NCBI RefSeq assembly: GCF_001613425.1
Contig: NZ_BDCI01000001.1
Span: forward strand, 62,001-126,000
DNA: 64,000 nucleotides
DNA from: Nocardia vulneris
GTDB taxonomy: Bacteria; Actinomycetota; Actinomycetes; Mycobacteriales; Mycobacteriaceae
Direction of reading: 5' to 3'
Shown here one piece after another: positions 8,531 through 17,878 of the stretch. A program made the position numbers and the translations under genes. Each line of letters starts with the position of its first letter. Position 1 is the stretch's first letter. Under the pieces are notes generated by a model. It worked only from the letters and a program-made list of their open reading frames with translations. It was not told the origin of the DNA and made no database searches.

Positions 8531-9025
8531 TTATTCGGCCGGATTGTCCGGCCACCACGCGGGCAACTTCACACTGTGCTGCGGCACCACGTGTTCGATC
8601 GTTTCGAAGTCGATGCCCCAGCGCGCGACCGCCGCCGCGATCGTGGCGATCAGCCGGCCGGCGGCCATCTTCGGGACCTCGGTGAGCAGCGGGCCGGCCA
8701 AATGCAGTGTGCGCGCTGATTCTTCGATCGCCTCGGGGTCGTACCGCAGGTCGAGCAGCCGGAGGATGTGCGTCATCTCGGCATTCAGAGTGCCGGTCTG
8801 ATGCTGCCGCCAGAGTTGGGCGCACAGGTCGAGAAAGACCCGGCCTTTCAGCGTCGCCTGAGTCGGCATCGAAGTCGGGCGGGACCAATCCCGTTGGAGC
8901 TCGCAGGCGAAGTCGAACTTGCGTCGTTCGGCCTCGGTGTAGGAATAGAGGCGGGATTTTGCCATGTCGCTCAGCACGTCGACCACCCGCTGGGAAAGGA
9001 ATTGATGTTCAACAGAATCTGCCAT
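8531..9025 (-). CDS. Hypothetical protein
   Basis: I do not recognise this 164-residue soluble protein. It is mostly helical, begins MADSVEHQFLSQRVVDVL and ends with a tryptophan/proline-rich KLPAWWPDNPAE. There is no signal peptide or membrane segment. Codon use is typical of the window and a start-proximal ATG is clear, so it is probably real. It ends 4 bases beyond the IclR stop on the opposite strand and is divergent from the alpha/beta hydrolase gene, sharing a 101-bp gap that may hold both promoters. No function can be inferred. Confidence 0.65.
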   Translation of the reverse strand: MADSVEHQFLSQRVVDVLSDMAKSRLYSYTEAERRKFDFACELQRDWSRPTSMPTQATLKGRVFLDLCAQLWRQHQTGTLNAEMTHILRLLDLRYDPEAIEESARTLHLAGPLLTEVPKMAAGRLIATIAAAVARWGIDFETIEHVVPQHSVKLPAWWPDNPAE

Positions 9026-9126
9026 GTACGCGCCCTCCGGCAGTGGCCCAGGCGAGGTGGCCCCGCCGGGACCGTCGCTGCTTTGCCCGACCGTACCGAG
9101 GTTCGAGTCCGGCCGGTGTCCTTCGA

Positions 9127-9990
9127 ATGGCGTACATCGGGTACGCCGTCGATACGGTGAATTTCGTGGACCCCACTCATGTCTTCGTGCCCACCGCGTT
9201 GGGGGAGCTGCATGTTTCGGTTGCGGGGGAGGGGGAGGGGATTGTGTTCTGGCCGAGTCTGTTGATGGACGCGACGTTGTGGGAGCCGCAGGTCGCGCAT
9301 TTCGCTGCGGAGTATCGGACCATTGCGATCGATCCGCCGGGGCACGGGCGGTCGGCGCCGTTGACTCGGGTGTTCACCTTCGACGAATGTGCGCGGTGCG
9401 TGGTGGCGGTGCTCGACCGGCTCGGTGTGGCGCGGGCGCATTTCGTCGGGAATTCGTGGGGTGCGATGGTCGGCGGCACATTCTCCGCGATCTATCCCGA
9501 TCGGGTGCACAGCGTCGTATTGATGAACGGCACCGCCTCCGTGGCGCCGCTGCGGCAGCGGCTGGAATTCAGTGCGCTGCTGGTGCTCGCGCGACTGCTG
9601 CGGGGGATCAGGCCGCCGCTGACCCGCGGGGTGCTACGCGCCTTCCTCGGTCCGACGAGCCGCGCGACGCGACCCGATGTGGTGCGGCAGGTGCTCGACA
9701 CCGCCCAGGACAACGATGTGGCCGCCGCTTCGTATGCGGTCCGTTCGGTGGTGCTACGCAGGCCTGATCAGCGAAAACTGTTCGCTGCCATCGCCTGTCC
9801 CGCGCTTGTCGTGGCCGGCCGGGAAGACAACACCTTTCCACTTGCCGAGCTCGAGACCATGGCTCGCGCGATCCCGGCCGCCGAACTGGTCGTCCTCGAC
9901 AACGCCGCGCACCTGGCTGCCGCCGAAGTCCCCGATGCGGTGAATACCCTTGTCGGGGAGTTTCTTTCCCGACATCCCGGACAAACCTGA
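9127..9990 (+). CDS. Alpha/beta hydrolase
   Basis: This 287-residue hydrolase has a complete triad: a nucleophile elbow GNSWGA, an acid in AGREDNTF and a late His in NAAHLAAAE. The oxyanion-side motif DPPGHGRSAP is also typical. The fold covers esterases, C-C bond hydrolases, lactonases and lipases. It could be the missing ring-fission-product hydrolase for the neighbouring aromatic operon, but it is not in that operon, so this is weak inference. The start is uncertain: ATG 9127 is used, with GTG 9157 and GTG 9166 as alternatives and no strong ribosome binding site before any of them. Confidence 0.8.
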   Translation: MAYIGYAVDTVNFVDPTHVFVPTALGELHVSVAGEGEGIVFWPSLLMDATLWEPQVAHFAAEYRTIAIDPPGHGRSAPLTRVFTFDECARCVVAVLDRLGVARAHFVGNSWGAMVGGTFSAIYPDRVHSVVLMNGTASVAPLRQRLEFSALLVLARLLRGIRPPLTRGVLRAFLGPTSRATRPDVVRQVLDTAQDNDVAAASYAVRSVVLRRPDQRKLFAAIACPALVVAGREDNTFPLAELETMARAIPAAELVVLDNAAHLAAAEVPDAVNTLVGEFLSRHPGQT

Positions 9991-10204
9991 CGGTCGGACG
10001 ACTTGGCCGGGTGCGCGGGATCAGTGCGACCGTACGCCGTATATGGACGGCCGGTTACGATCTCGGACAGCTCTTCGCTAACTTGGCCCTTGGCGAGGTT
10101 GAAGCTTGTACTGTCACAGGCAGATCGGATGCAACCTGTCAATACCCTACCGTCGCTGGCCGGCGGTGCCCCGCTGTTCGCGTTCGCTGAGGAGCCGAAA
10201 AACC

Positions 10205-11002
10205 ATGTCCGAGAACCTTACCCCGCAGATCCGGACCGACATCCCGCATTCCGCGCGCATCTGGAACTACTGGATGGGCGGCAAGGACAATTACGAAGTC
10301 GACAGAGTCGTGGGTGAAGCCAGCCTGCAGGTCGATCCGGACATCAGCACCATGGCGGTGCAGTCGCGCCAGTTCCTGATTCGCGCGGTGACCTATCTCG
10401 CGCAGGAAGCGGGGGTGCGTCAGTTCCTCGATATCGGCACCGGCCTGCCGACGATGCAGAACACCCACGAGGTGGCGCAGGGGATCGCCCCCGAATCGAA
10501 AATCGTGTACGTGGACAACGATCCACTGGTGCTGACCTATGCCAGGGCGTTGCTCAACAGCACCACCAACGAGGGTGTCACCACCTACGTCGACTGCGAT
10601 TACCACGACCCCGAGCAGATCATCGCCGACGCCCGCAACGTGCTGAATTTCGACAAGCCGATCGGCGTCATGTTCATGGGTGTGCTCGGCCATGCCAAGA
10701 CCTACGAGGACATGCTGCGCATCGTGCGCACCGTGGTGGACGCGGTCCCGTCGGGCAGCTACCTGATCCTGTGGGACGGGACCGACGACAGCAAGGCCTA
10801 TGTCACGCTGTGCGAGAACTACACCAACAGCGGCGGCGTGCCCTACGTGCCTCGGCCGCAAGCCCAGATCCGCGCGGTCTTCGACGATCTGGAGCTGGTC
10901 GAGCCGGGTTTCGTCTCGATCACCGAATGGCGCTCCGGCGATACGCAGGTCGGCGAAACCCGGCCCATTTCCGCGTACGGCGCGGTGGCGCGCAAGCCCT
11001 GA
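10205..11002 (+). CDS. SAM-dependent methyltransferase, Methyltransf_19 (DUF574) type
   Basis: The 265-residue protein opens with the hallmark of this actinobacterial family, a TDIPHSARIWNYWMGGKDNYEVDR stretch with ARIWNYWMGG intact. A SAM-binding core FLDIGTGLPT and an acidic YVDNDPLVL (ribose-binding) follow. These proteins are numerous in Streptomyces and Nocardia genomes and their acceptors are mostly unknown. The ATG at 10205 has GAGGAG nine bases upstream. It stands alone, convergent with the LLM oxidoreductase gene. The family is sure; the substrate is unknown. Confidence 0.88.
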   Translation: MSENLTPQIRTDIPHSARIWNYWMGGKDNYEVDRVVGEASLQVDPDISTMAVQSRQFLIRAVTYLAQEAGVRQFLDIGTGLPTMQNTHEVAQGIAPESKIVYVDNDPLVLTYARALLNSTTNEGVTTYVDCDYHDPEQIIADARNVLNFDKPIGVMFMGVLGHAKTYEDMLRIVRTVVDAVPSGSYLILWDGTDDSKAYVTLCENYTNSGGVPYVPRPQAQIRAVFDDLELVEPGFVSITEWRSGDTQVGETRPISAYGAVARKP

Positions 11003-11010
11003 ACGGCGGG

Positions 11011-11832
11011 TCAGGCGTGATAGCGCTCGACCAACGGGACCAGGGTGTCCAGTTTGCGTAGCGCGTCCGCTTCCGGCAGCGGCGCCAGCGACAGCGCCAC
11101 CCGTTGCACCCCGGCCTCGGCGTAGGCATCGAGGATCGCCGGGTCGGGGAGCACCGGCGCGACCATCACGGGCAGGTCGTTGCCGGCGAACGGCGCCAGC
11201 TGCGCCGGGACCTCGGCCGCCGTGGCCGCGCCATTGGGCACCCAGCCCACGCCGTGCCGGATGGCGCGTTTGATCGCGGCCGTCTCGCCGCCGACGAAGA
11301 TCGGCGGGTGCGGCCGCTGCACGGGCTTGGGCCACGAGTACATCGGATCGAAATCGAGGAAACGGCCGTGGTATTCGGCGAGTTCCTCGGTCCAGATCAC
11401 GCGGATCGCCTCGAGTTGCTCGTCCAGCAATGCGCCGCGGGTGCGCGGGTCGGTGCCGTGGTCGGCCATCTCCTCGCGATTCCAGCCGACGCCGACGCCG
11501 AATACGACGCGCCCGCCGGAGATCAGGTCCAGGCTCGCCACCTCTTTGGCCGTGTGGATGACGTCGCGCTGGATCAGCAGGGTGACGCTGGTGCCCAGGA
11601 TCAATCGCTCGGTCACCGCGGCGACGGCGCTGAGCGCGACGAACGGATCGAGCGTGCGGTAGTAGCGGCGGGGCAGGTCGCCGCCCATCGGATACGGCGA
11701 CTTTCTGCTCGCCGGGATGTGCGAATGCTCGGCCAGGAACAGCGATTCGAAGCCGCGATCCTCCAGCGCGGGACCTAGTGCCTTACCACTGATGCCTTCG
11801 TCGGTGAGAAAAGTGATGATCCCAATCTGCAT
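11011..11832 (-). CDS. LLM-class (F420-dependent type) oxidoreductase
   Basis: The protein (273 residues) is a luciferase-like (beta/alpha)8 barrel. It begins MQIGIITFLTDEGI, carries SLFLAEHSHIPAS and GTSVTLLIQRDVIHTAKEVASLDLISGGR, then GVGVGWNREEM, all typical of the probable-F420 LLM families of actinobacteria. It would catalyse hydride transfer with reduced F420 or FMN; the substrate is not evident. The ATG at 11832 was chosen because homology starts there; an open extension upstream has no protein-like character. Its promoter lies in the 235-bp gap shared with the divergent carboxylic acid reductase gene. Confidence 0.88.
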   Translation of the reverse strand: MQIGIITFLTDEGISGKALGPALEDRGFESLFLAEHSHIPASRKSPYPMGGDLPRRYYRTLDPFVALSAVAAVTERLILGTSVTLLIQRDVIHTAKEVASLDLISGGRVVFGVGVGWNREEMADHGTDPRTRGALLDEQLEAIRVIWTEELAEYHGRFLDFDPMYSWPKPVQRPHPPIFVGGETAAIKRAIRHGVGWVPNGAATAAEVPAQLAPFAGNDLPVMVAPVLPDPAILDAYAEAGVQRVALSLAPLPEADALRKLDTLVPLVERYHA

Positions 11833-11990
11833 GCCCGCATGCAACTCCCGGGCTCCGGCAGAAATTCCGGCGCGAACAACTTCGGCGCTGCTCGAGTTCA
11901 ACCCTTGATCGATTCGGTCGGAGGTGCGTTCGCGGTGCGAGCAGTCGCACACGGCGCGACGAGCGTCTTCTCAGTTGGGCAGCGGGGGAG

Positions 11991-12016
11991 TAACCTGTCC
12001 CAGGTAGATAGTTACC
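11991..12016. promoter_or_regulatory. Short inverted repeat upstream of the carboxylic acid reductase gene
   Basis: GTAAC at 11991-11995 and GTTAC at 12012-12016 are inverted copies enclosing a second small dyad, ACCTG-TCC-CAGGT. They lie 50-75 bp before the reductase start in the divergent gap. This could be an operator for a regulator encoded elsewhere. Evidence is only symmetry and position. Confidence 0.3.
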
Positions 12017-12067
12017 AGAACTAAAGACATTGCTGCTTTGCCAAACCGCTGGTCAGGGAGACATGTG

Positions 12068-15000
12068 ATGACAGATGTAGAGGTAGCTCGACGAATCAAC
12101 GACCTGTCCGCCACGGACGAGGTGCTCGCGGGTGCACTGCCCGATCCGGCAGTCAACGCTCGAATTCAAGATCCTGCGGTAGGGCTCGCGGAACTGATCC
12201 GCATCGTGTTCGCCGCCTATGGTGACCGCCCGGCCGTCGGCGCCCGCGCCACCCGGCTGGTCGCCGATCCGGTGACCGGCCGCACGACGCTGCATGTGCT
12301 GCCGGAATACGAAACGATGACCTACGCCGCACTCGGGCAGCAGGTGGCCGCCGTGGCCGCCGGATTGCGCGGCGCGGCGGACGGCGGCTGGGTGCGCCCC
12401 GGCGAGCACGTGGCGATGCTCGGTTTCACCAGTGTCGAATACACCGTGTTCGACCTCGCCTCGACGCTGGCGGGTGTGGTCGCCGTGCCGATGCAGTCGA
12501 ATGCGCCTGCGGCGCAACTGCGCCCGATCCTGGCCGAGACGCAGCCGCGCGTCCTCGCGGCGGGTGTCGACCAGCTCGCTGAGGCGCTCGATCTCGCGGA
12601 CGGCGAGCATCGGCCGGGGCTGATCGTGGTGCTGGACCACCGGGCGGAGGTGGACGCCCATCGCGAAGCGTACGAGGCGGCCGCCGCGCGTCTCGCCGGG
12701 ACCGGCGTGGCACTGAAAACGCTTGCGGAACTTGCCGATAGCGGCAAAGCCGGCGAGGTTGCGCTGGCAGCGGCGGACAGCGAGCGAATCGTGTTGCTGA
12801 TCTATACCTCGGGCAGCACCGGAACGCCCAAGGGCGCCATGTATTCGGAGCGGTTGGTCGCCAACCTGTGGCAGGGCAAATTCGGTCTGGGGGAGGGCCC
12901 GCACGCGGCCGGACCGTGGATCACGCTGAACTTCATGCCGATGAGCCATCTCATGGGCCGGTACACGCTGTACGGCACGCTGGCCCGTGGCGGTATCGCG
13001 TATTTCACTGCCAGCAGCGACCTTTCGACCTTCCTGGAGGATCTCTCGCTGGTCCGGCCGACGCAGCTGCAATTCGTGCCGCGGGTGTGGGATCTGCTCT
13101 ACCAGGAATACCAGCGGGCCCTCGACGGCGTCGGTCCCGCCGAGCGGTCCGAGCGGGCCCCCGAACTGCTCGCGGAGCTGCGGCGGGATCTGCTCGGCGG
13201 GCGCGCGCTCGGCGCGGTGACCGGGTCTGCGCCGATCTCGGTCGAGGTGCGCGAATTCGTGGACGCCCTACTGGGTTTCCACCTACCGGACGGGTACGGC
13301 TCCACCGAGGCCGGTGGTATCACGGTCGACGGCAAGGTGGTGCGTCCGCCGGTGCTCGACTACAAGCTGGCCGACGTGCCCGAACTCGGCTACTACCGCA
13401 CCGACCGCCCCCACCCGCGCGGTGAGCTGCTCGTGAAGACCCAGAACATCTTTCCCGGCTACTACCGCCGGCCCGAGGTGACGGCGGAGGTGTTCGACCC
13501 GGACGGCTACTACCGGACCGGCGATATCGTCGCCGAGGTACAGCCCGACGAGTTGCGCTATCTCGACCGCCGCAACAATGTGCTCAAACTGTCGCAGGGC
13601 GAATTCGTCACGGTGTCGAAGCTGGAGGCGGCCTTCGGGGCCAGTCCGCTGATCCAGCAGATCTACATCTACGGCAACAGCGCCCGCCCTTACCTTTTGG
13701 CGGTGATCGTCCCGGACGACGCAGTACTGGAACGGGTTTCCGGTGACGTCGGTGCGGTCGGCCCGCTGCTCACCGAGGCCCTGCGGGCGGTCGCCGCCGA
13801 TGCCGGTTTGCAGTCGTACGAGATCCCGCGCGACTTCCTGGTCGAGACAACGCCGTTCACTGTCGAGAACGGCCTGCTCACCGGCATCCGCAAACTCGCG
13901 CGGCCGAAGCTGCGGCAACGCTACGGCGAGTTGCTCGAGCAGCTGTATCAGCGGTTGTCCGATGGACAGGCCGAGGAGTTGCGCGCGCTGCGTGCGGGCG
14001 CGGCCGACCGGCCGGTGCTCGAGACCGTCAGCCGGGTGGCCGCCGCGCTGCTCGGTATCGCCGCCGCCGACGTGCACCCGGCGGCGCATTTCACCGAGCT
14101 CGGCGGAGACTCGTTGTCCGCGTTGACCTTCGGCAACGCACTGCACGACATCCTCGGCGTCGAGGTGCCGGTCGGCGTGATCGTCAGTCCGGCCACCGAT
14201 CTGCGCGCCCTGGCCGCCTTCCTGGAGTCCGGCGCGCAGGCGACGCGGCCGACGTTCGCGAGTGTGCACGGACCGGATGCCACCGAGGTGCGTGCCGCCG
14301 ACCTCACCCTGGAGCGGTTCTTGGACGCGGCCACGCTCGACGGAGCCGCCGCTCTGCCCGCGCCGAACTATGTCGTGCGCACCGTGCTGCTCACCGGCGC
14401 CACCGGCTTCCTCGGCCGATTCCTCGCGCTGGCCTTGCTGGAACGGCTCGGTCCGGTGGACGGCACGCTGATCTGCCTGGTCCGCGCGACCGACGACGCG
14501 GCCGCCCGGCAGCGCCTGGACGAGGTGTTCGACAGCGGGGACCCGGAGTTGCTGACGCACTACCGGCGGCTGGCCGAGCGGCACCTGGAGGTGGTGGCGG
14601 GTGACAAGGGCGACCTCGATCTCGGGCTGGACCGCGCCACCTGGCAGCAGCTGGCCGAGCGCGTGGACCTGATCGTGGACTGCGCCGCGCTGGTCAACCA
14701 CGTGCTGCCCTACAGTCAGCTGTTCGGTCCGAACGTGGTGGGCACGGCCGAGCTGATCCGGTTGGCGCTCACCGGAAAACAGAAGATCTTCGACTACATC
14801 TCCACCGTCGGCGTCGGCGATCAGATCGCGGCCGGGCAGTTCGTCGAGGACGCCGATATCCGCACGATCAGCGCGACCCGCTCGGTCGACGAGCGTTACG
14901 CCAACGGCTACGGCAACAGCAAGTGGGCGGGGGAGGTGTTGCTGCGCGAGGCCAACGAGCGCTACGGGCTGCCGGTCAGTGTGTTCCGGTGCGACATGAT

Positions 15001-15562
15001 CATGGTGGACGGCAGCTATGTCGGCCAGTTGAACGTGCCCGACATGTTCACCCGTTTGATGCTCAGCCTGGTGGCCACCGGCGTCGCGCCCGCCTCGTTC
15101 TACCAGACCGATGCGGCCGGGCAGCGCCGGCGCGCGCACTACGACGGGCTACCGGTCGATTTCATCGCCGAGGCGGTCACCGAACTCGGTGTGCACGAGG
15201 GCTTCTCGACCTACCACGTGATGAACCCGCACCATGACGGCATCGGGCTCGACGAATTCGTCGACTGGCTGGTCGCGGCCGGCTATCCGATCGCCCGGGT
15301 CGCGGATTATCAGACGTGGCTCGAGCAGTTCGGCACGAAACTGCGTGCGCTACCCGAACAACAGCGCAAGCATTCCTTGCTGCCGCTGCTGCACAGCTAC
15401 GCGCATCCGCAGCCGCCGGTCGAGGGCAGCGTCGCCCCGGCCGACCGCTTCCGCACCGCGGTGCAGGACGCGAATATCGGCCCGGACAAAGACATCCCGC
15501 ACCTGACCGACTCGACCATTCTGAAATACATCACCAACCTGGAGCACCTCGGCCTGCTCTGA
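12068..15562 (+). CDS. car: Carboxylic acid reductase (adenylation-carrier-reductase)
   Basis: This 1164-residue multidomain enzyme reduces aromatic or fatty carboxylic acids to aldehydes with ATP and NADPH. Domain order is adenylation (about 1-640; IYTSGSTGTPKGA, GYGSTEAG), a carrier domain with GGDSLSAL where Ser682 accepts phosphopantetheine, and a short-chain-dehydrogenase-type reductase domain. The last begins at LLTGATGFLGRF (about 773) and has the pair Tyr948/Lys952 in GYGNSKWAGE. The length equals that of Nocardia Car proteins. The ATG at 12068 has AGGGAG about eight bases upstream. It needs a phosphopantetheinyl transferase; one is encoded at 1128-1868, although that gene is tied to another operon. 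Confidence 0.95.
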   Translation: MTDVEVARRINDLSATDEVLAGALPDPAVNARIQDPAVGLAELIRIVFAAYGDRPAVGARATRLVADPVTGRTTLHVLPEYETMTYAALGQQVAAVAAGLRGAADGGWVRPGEHVAMLGFTSVEYTVFDLASTLAGVVAVPMQSNAPAAQLRPILAETQPRVLAAGVDQLAEALDLADGEHRPGLIVVLDHRAEVDAHREAYEAAAARLAGTGVALKTLAELADSGKAGEVALAAADSERIVLLIYTSGSTGTPKGAMYSERLVANLWQGKFGLGEGPHAAGPWITLNFMPMSHLMGRYTLYGTLARGGIAYFTASSDLSTFLEDLSLVRPTQLQFVPRVWDLLYQEYQRALDGVGPAERSERAPELLAELRRDLLGGRALGAVTGSAPISVEVREFVDALLGFHLPDGYGSTEAGGITVDGKVVRPPVLDYKLADVPELGYYRTDRPHPRGELLVKTQNIFPGYYRRPEVTAEVFDPDGYYRTGDIVAEVQPDELRYLDRRNNVLKLSQGEFVTVSKLEAAFGASPLIQQIYIYGNSARPYLLAVIVPDDAVLERVSGDVGAVGPLLTEALRAVAADAGLQSYEIPRDFLVETTPFTVENGLLTGIRKLARPKLRQRYGELLEQLYQRLSDGQAEELRALRAGAADRPVLETVSRVAAALLGIAAADVHPAAHFTELGGDSLSALTFGNALHDILGVEVPVGVIVSPATDLRALAAFLESGAQATRPTFASVHGPDATEVRAADLTLERFLDAATLDGAAALPAPNYVVRTVLLTGATGFLGRFLALALLERLGPVDGTLICLVRATDDAAARQRLDEVFDSGDPELLTHYRRLAERHLEVVAGDKGDLDLGLDRATWQQLAERVDLIVDCAALVNHVLPYSQLFGPNVVGTAELIRLALTGKQKIFDYISTVGVGDQIAAGQFVEDADIRTISATRSVDERYANGYGNSKWAGEVLLREANERYGLPVSVFRCDMIMVDGSYVGQLNVPDMFTRLMLSLVATGVAPASFYQTDAAGQRRRAHYDGLPVDFIAEAVTELGVHEGFSTYHVMNPHHDGIGLDEFVDWLVAAGYPIARVADYQTWLEQFGTKLRALPEQQRKHSLLPLLHSYAHPQPPVEGSVAPADRFRTAVQDANIGPDKDIPHLTDSTILKYITNLEHLGLL

Positions 15563-15761
15563 CCGAGCGACAAGAAGCGCGAGTGCGGTGCGGTCGGCGG
15601 CCGCGCCCCACTCGTATTCTTCGCTCGCCGAACTAAATTGGTTGATCCGAGTCCATCGATCAACCGATATTCCGGGCAGGGCTCGTGCGGTTACGGTGAG
15701 TTCCAGCCCGACTCGGCGAAAGTTCCTCAGCCGGGTCGGTGCCGGGACGCGTGAGGTACCG

Positions 15762-16109
15762 ATGGATGCACGACGACGGCCGTTTCGGTCGGGTCTTACC
15801 TCTGGCCTGCGAAGATTACTGGCCCGGTTCGACCGGCCGCCGCCCCGTGTCGAGCATTCCCTGTTCGAGCGCGAGATCGGACCGGATACCGCGGCCCTGC
15901 TGCACGAGATACGAATTCGGATAAGCCGATTGGCCGCCGACGGATCTCTGACGCCGGGCGGCGGCTTTTTCTGTGACGGCCAGGACGGCATCGGCGACTA
16001 TGCACGCGAAATCGACGCCTATTTCGTTTCGTTGGCCGAACTCGATATCCCGTACTCGCGCCCCCGGGTCCTGAAGCCACTTCCGGCCCGCGAGTCCGAC
16101 CGCGCGTGA
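15762..16109 (+). CDS. Small hypothetical protein
   Basis: It would encode 115 residues with no recognised domain: an Arg-rich N-terminus, then a helical segment EREIGPDTAALLHEIRIRISRLA and a Gly-rich turn GGGFFCDGQDGIGDY. The ATG at 15762 has GTGAGG close upstream, and codon third positions are G/C-rich from there on. The frame is open further upstream to 15588 with poorer character. It lies after the reductase gene on the same strand, with a 199-bp gap that shows nothing I can name. It is probably a real gene of unknown role. Confidence 0.5.
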   Translation: MDARRRPFRSGLTSGLRRLLARFDRPPPRVEHSLFEREIGPDTAALLHEIRIRISRLAADGSLTPGGGFFCDGQDGIGDYAREIDAYFVSLAELDIPYSRPRVLKPLPARESDRA

Positions 16110-16286
16110 TGCCCGCCGGAGAATCGGCACATGTCGCCGGGCTCCGATGCGATCCACGTCACTATCGGCGACGGTGGGGCTGCCATGGCAGCGCCCCGTT
16201 ATATATCGTCTGATGCCTATGTGTGAATGTGAAGCGCACTGCATGGTCGCCGGTCCGATGGTGGGTACGAGACGCTCCGGGCAGCA

Positions 16287-17219
16287 ATGAGTTTCGTGGC
16301 GAATGTGCCCGAGGCGCCGCCGTCGATCGGCGCCATGCTGGGGTGGGCGCCGCAGCCGGTACCGCTGTTGCCCGCGGTCGCCGTCCTGGCCGCGGTGGTC
16401 TATCTGCTCGGCGTGCGGCAGCTCCGCCGGATCGGCCGGGCTTGGCCGTGGTGGCGGACGGCGTGCTTCGTCGGCGGCTGCGTGCTGCTGCTCGGCGTGA
16501 CCGGACTCGCGGTGGAAGGGTACGGATATCGGCTGTTCAGCGCATGGATGTTCCAGCACCTCACGCTCTCGATCGCGATCCCGCCGCTGCTCGTGCTCGG
16601 CTCGCCCGGTGTGTTGCTGTTGCGCGCGACCCCGCACCACGGCATCGGCCGGATCGTCGTGCGGGTGGCGCTCGCCGGTCTGCGCAGCCGGGCCGCGCGC
16701 ATTCTGCTCAGCCACGCGTGCACGATCGCGTTGTTCCTGTTCAGCTACTACGGCGTGTACCTGACTTCCCTGGTCGACACCGTCGGCGGGACGACGGCGG
16801 GGCATCTGGGACTCGAGGTGTTCTTCCTCGCGTCGGGCATCCTGTTCATCGTGCCGGTGCTGTCCGTCGGCCCGTTGCCGGTGCGGCAGACGAACATCGG
16901 CCGCTTCTTCGACCTCTTTCTGGAGATGCCGCTGCACGCCTTCTTCGGCGTGATCATCATGATGGCGACCACGCCGATGATCGAGCGGTTCGCGCATCCA
17001 CCCGAGTCGTGGCGGGTGGACCCGATGTCGGACCAGCAGCTCGCCGGGGCCTTGGCCTGGTCCTATGGCGAACCTGTCGCCTTCCTGATCGTCGTGGTGT
17101 TCGCGATCCGCTGGCGGCGCGACGAGGAACGCTCGGCGGCCGCGCGGGAGCGCGCGAACCGCAGTGCGGACACCGAGCTGCAGGCCTACAACGACTATCT
17201 GGCCCAGCTGCGGAAGTAG
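16287..17219 (+). CDS. Cytochrome c oxidase assembly protein, CtaG (caa3) family
   Basis: The 310-residue integral membrane protein has about seven hydrophobic helices. Conserved caa3_CtaG motifs are SAWMFQHLTLSIAIPPLLVLGSP, HHGIGR, and MPLHAFFGVIIMM. Members are linked to copper delivery or assembly of haem-copper oxidases, and some actinobacterial forms are fused to copper-resistance domains; this one is stand-alone. The C-terminal tail is cytosolic and charged. The gene lies alone between a hypothetical gene and the convergent CinA-like gene. No copper regulator is visible nearby. Confidence 0.85.
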   Translation: MSFVANVPEAPPSIGAMLGWAPQPVPLLPAVAVLAAVVYLLGVRQLRRIGRAWPWWRTACFVGGCVLLLGVTGLAVEGYGYRLFSAWMFQHLTLSIAIPPLLVLGSPGVLLLRATPHHGIGRIVVRVALAGLRSRAARILLSHACTIALFLFSYYGVYLTSLVDTVGGTTAGHLGLEVFFLASGILFIVPVLSVGPLPVRQTNIGRFFDLFLEMPLHAFFGVIIMMATTPMIERFAHPPESWRVDPMSDQQLAGALAWSYGEPVAFLIVVVFAIRWRRDEERSAAARERANRSADTELQAYNDYLAQLRK

Positions 17220-17224
17220 GACGG

Positions 17225-17689
17225 CTACCGCGCGGGTAGCGCGTCGAGCACGAGTTCGAGGGCGTGCGAGATCGTCTGTTCGAGCACCGCGGCGGGATCG
17301 CCCGGAAAATGCCGGCGCTCGGTCGCGGTCGAATCCTCGGTCGAGACGGCGAACCAGACCGTGCCCGGGGGTTGGTCGTCCTGCGGGTCGGGCCCGCCCG
17401 CGCCGGTGACCGCACAGGCGATCGTCGCGCCGGTCAGTTTGCGCACCGTGCGTGCCATCGACTCGGCGGCGACCTGCGACACCACCGGTCCCTCGGGCAC
17501 ATCGAGCACGCGGTGCTTGACGAAGCGCGAGTACGCGACCACACCGCCCTGGAACCAACTGCCCGCGTCGGGAGCCGCACCCAGCGCCGCGGCGAGGCGA
17601 CCGGCGGTCAGCGATTCCGCAACCGCGACGGTGCGGCCGGTCCGCTGCGCCGCCGCGGCGATCTGCTCGGCGAGGTTGCTGATACCCAT
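17225..17689 (-). CDS. CinA C-terminal domain protein (nicotinamide-nucleotide amidase type)
   Basis: This 154-residue protein is the stand-alone C-terminal CinA domain. Motifs are VAESLTAGRLAAAL, GSWFQGGVVAYS and AVTGAGGPDPQDDQPPGTVW, which carry the conserved Ser and substrate loop of PncC-type enzymes. PncC deamidates nicotinamide mononucleotide to nicotinate mononucleotide for NAD recycling. The N-terminal molybdopterin-like domain of full CinA is absent. The ATG at 17689 matches the family start. It is convergent with the CtaG-like gene (5-bp gap) and divergent from the flavodoxin-like gene. Confidence 0.85.
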   Translation of the reverse strand: MGISNLAEQIAAAAQRTGRTVAVAESLTAGRLAAALGAAPDAGSWFQGGVVAYSRFVKHRVLDVPEGPVVSQVAAESMARTVRKLTGATIACAVTGAGGPDPQDDQPPGTVWFAVSTEDSTATERRHFPGDPAAVLEQTISHALELVLDALPAR

Positions 17690-17830
17690 CGCTTCTTCAT
17701 ACCAGTCTCCCGTGCGGCGGCGGTCGTTCGCGGACGCGGCCGGACCGCAGAGTTCGGCGATGTTTGCGCCGTCGTCCTCGGGTATGCGGTGCACAGGCGT
17801 CCGTGCGCCGCCCGCCGTCCCGGCAGTTCG

Positions 17831-17866
17831 ATTCCCGACCCGCACAGGATTCCCGACCCGCACAGG
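17831..17866 (+). repeat. Perfect 18-base tandem duplication reaching the ribosome binding site
   Basis: ATTCCCGACCCGCACAGG occurs twice head to tail at 17831-17848 and 17849-17866. The second copy runs straight into AGGA, completing the AGGAGGA ribosome binding site of the gene at 17879. The exact identity of the copies suggests a recent slippage duplication. Confidence 0.85.
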
Positions 17867-17878
17867 AGGACGAACATC

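Noticed and set aside
9991..10204. Possible riboswitch or RNA gene upstream of the methyltransferase
   Set aside because: No stable long-range pairing or known motif was visible; only a normal ribosome binding site near its end.
13283..15139. Minus-strand open frame of about 618 codons
   Set aside because: It is antisense to the carrier and reductase domains of Car, and its composition is typical of a shadow frame.
15816..17558. Minus-strand open frame covering the CtaG-like gene
   Set aside because: The plus-strand gene has membrane helices and family motifs; the antisense reading is charge-rich repeat-like sequence.
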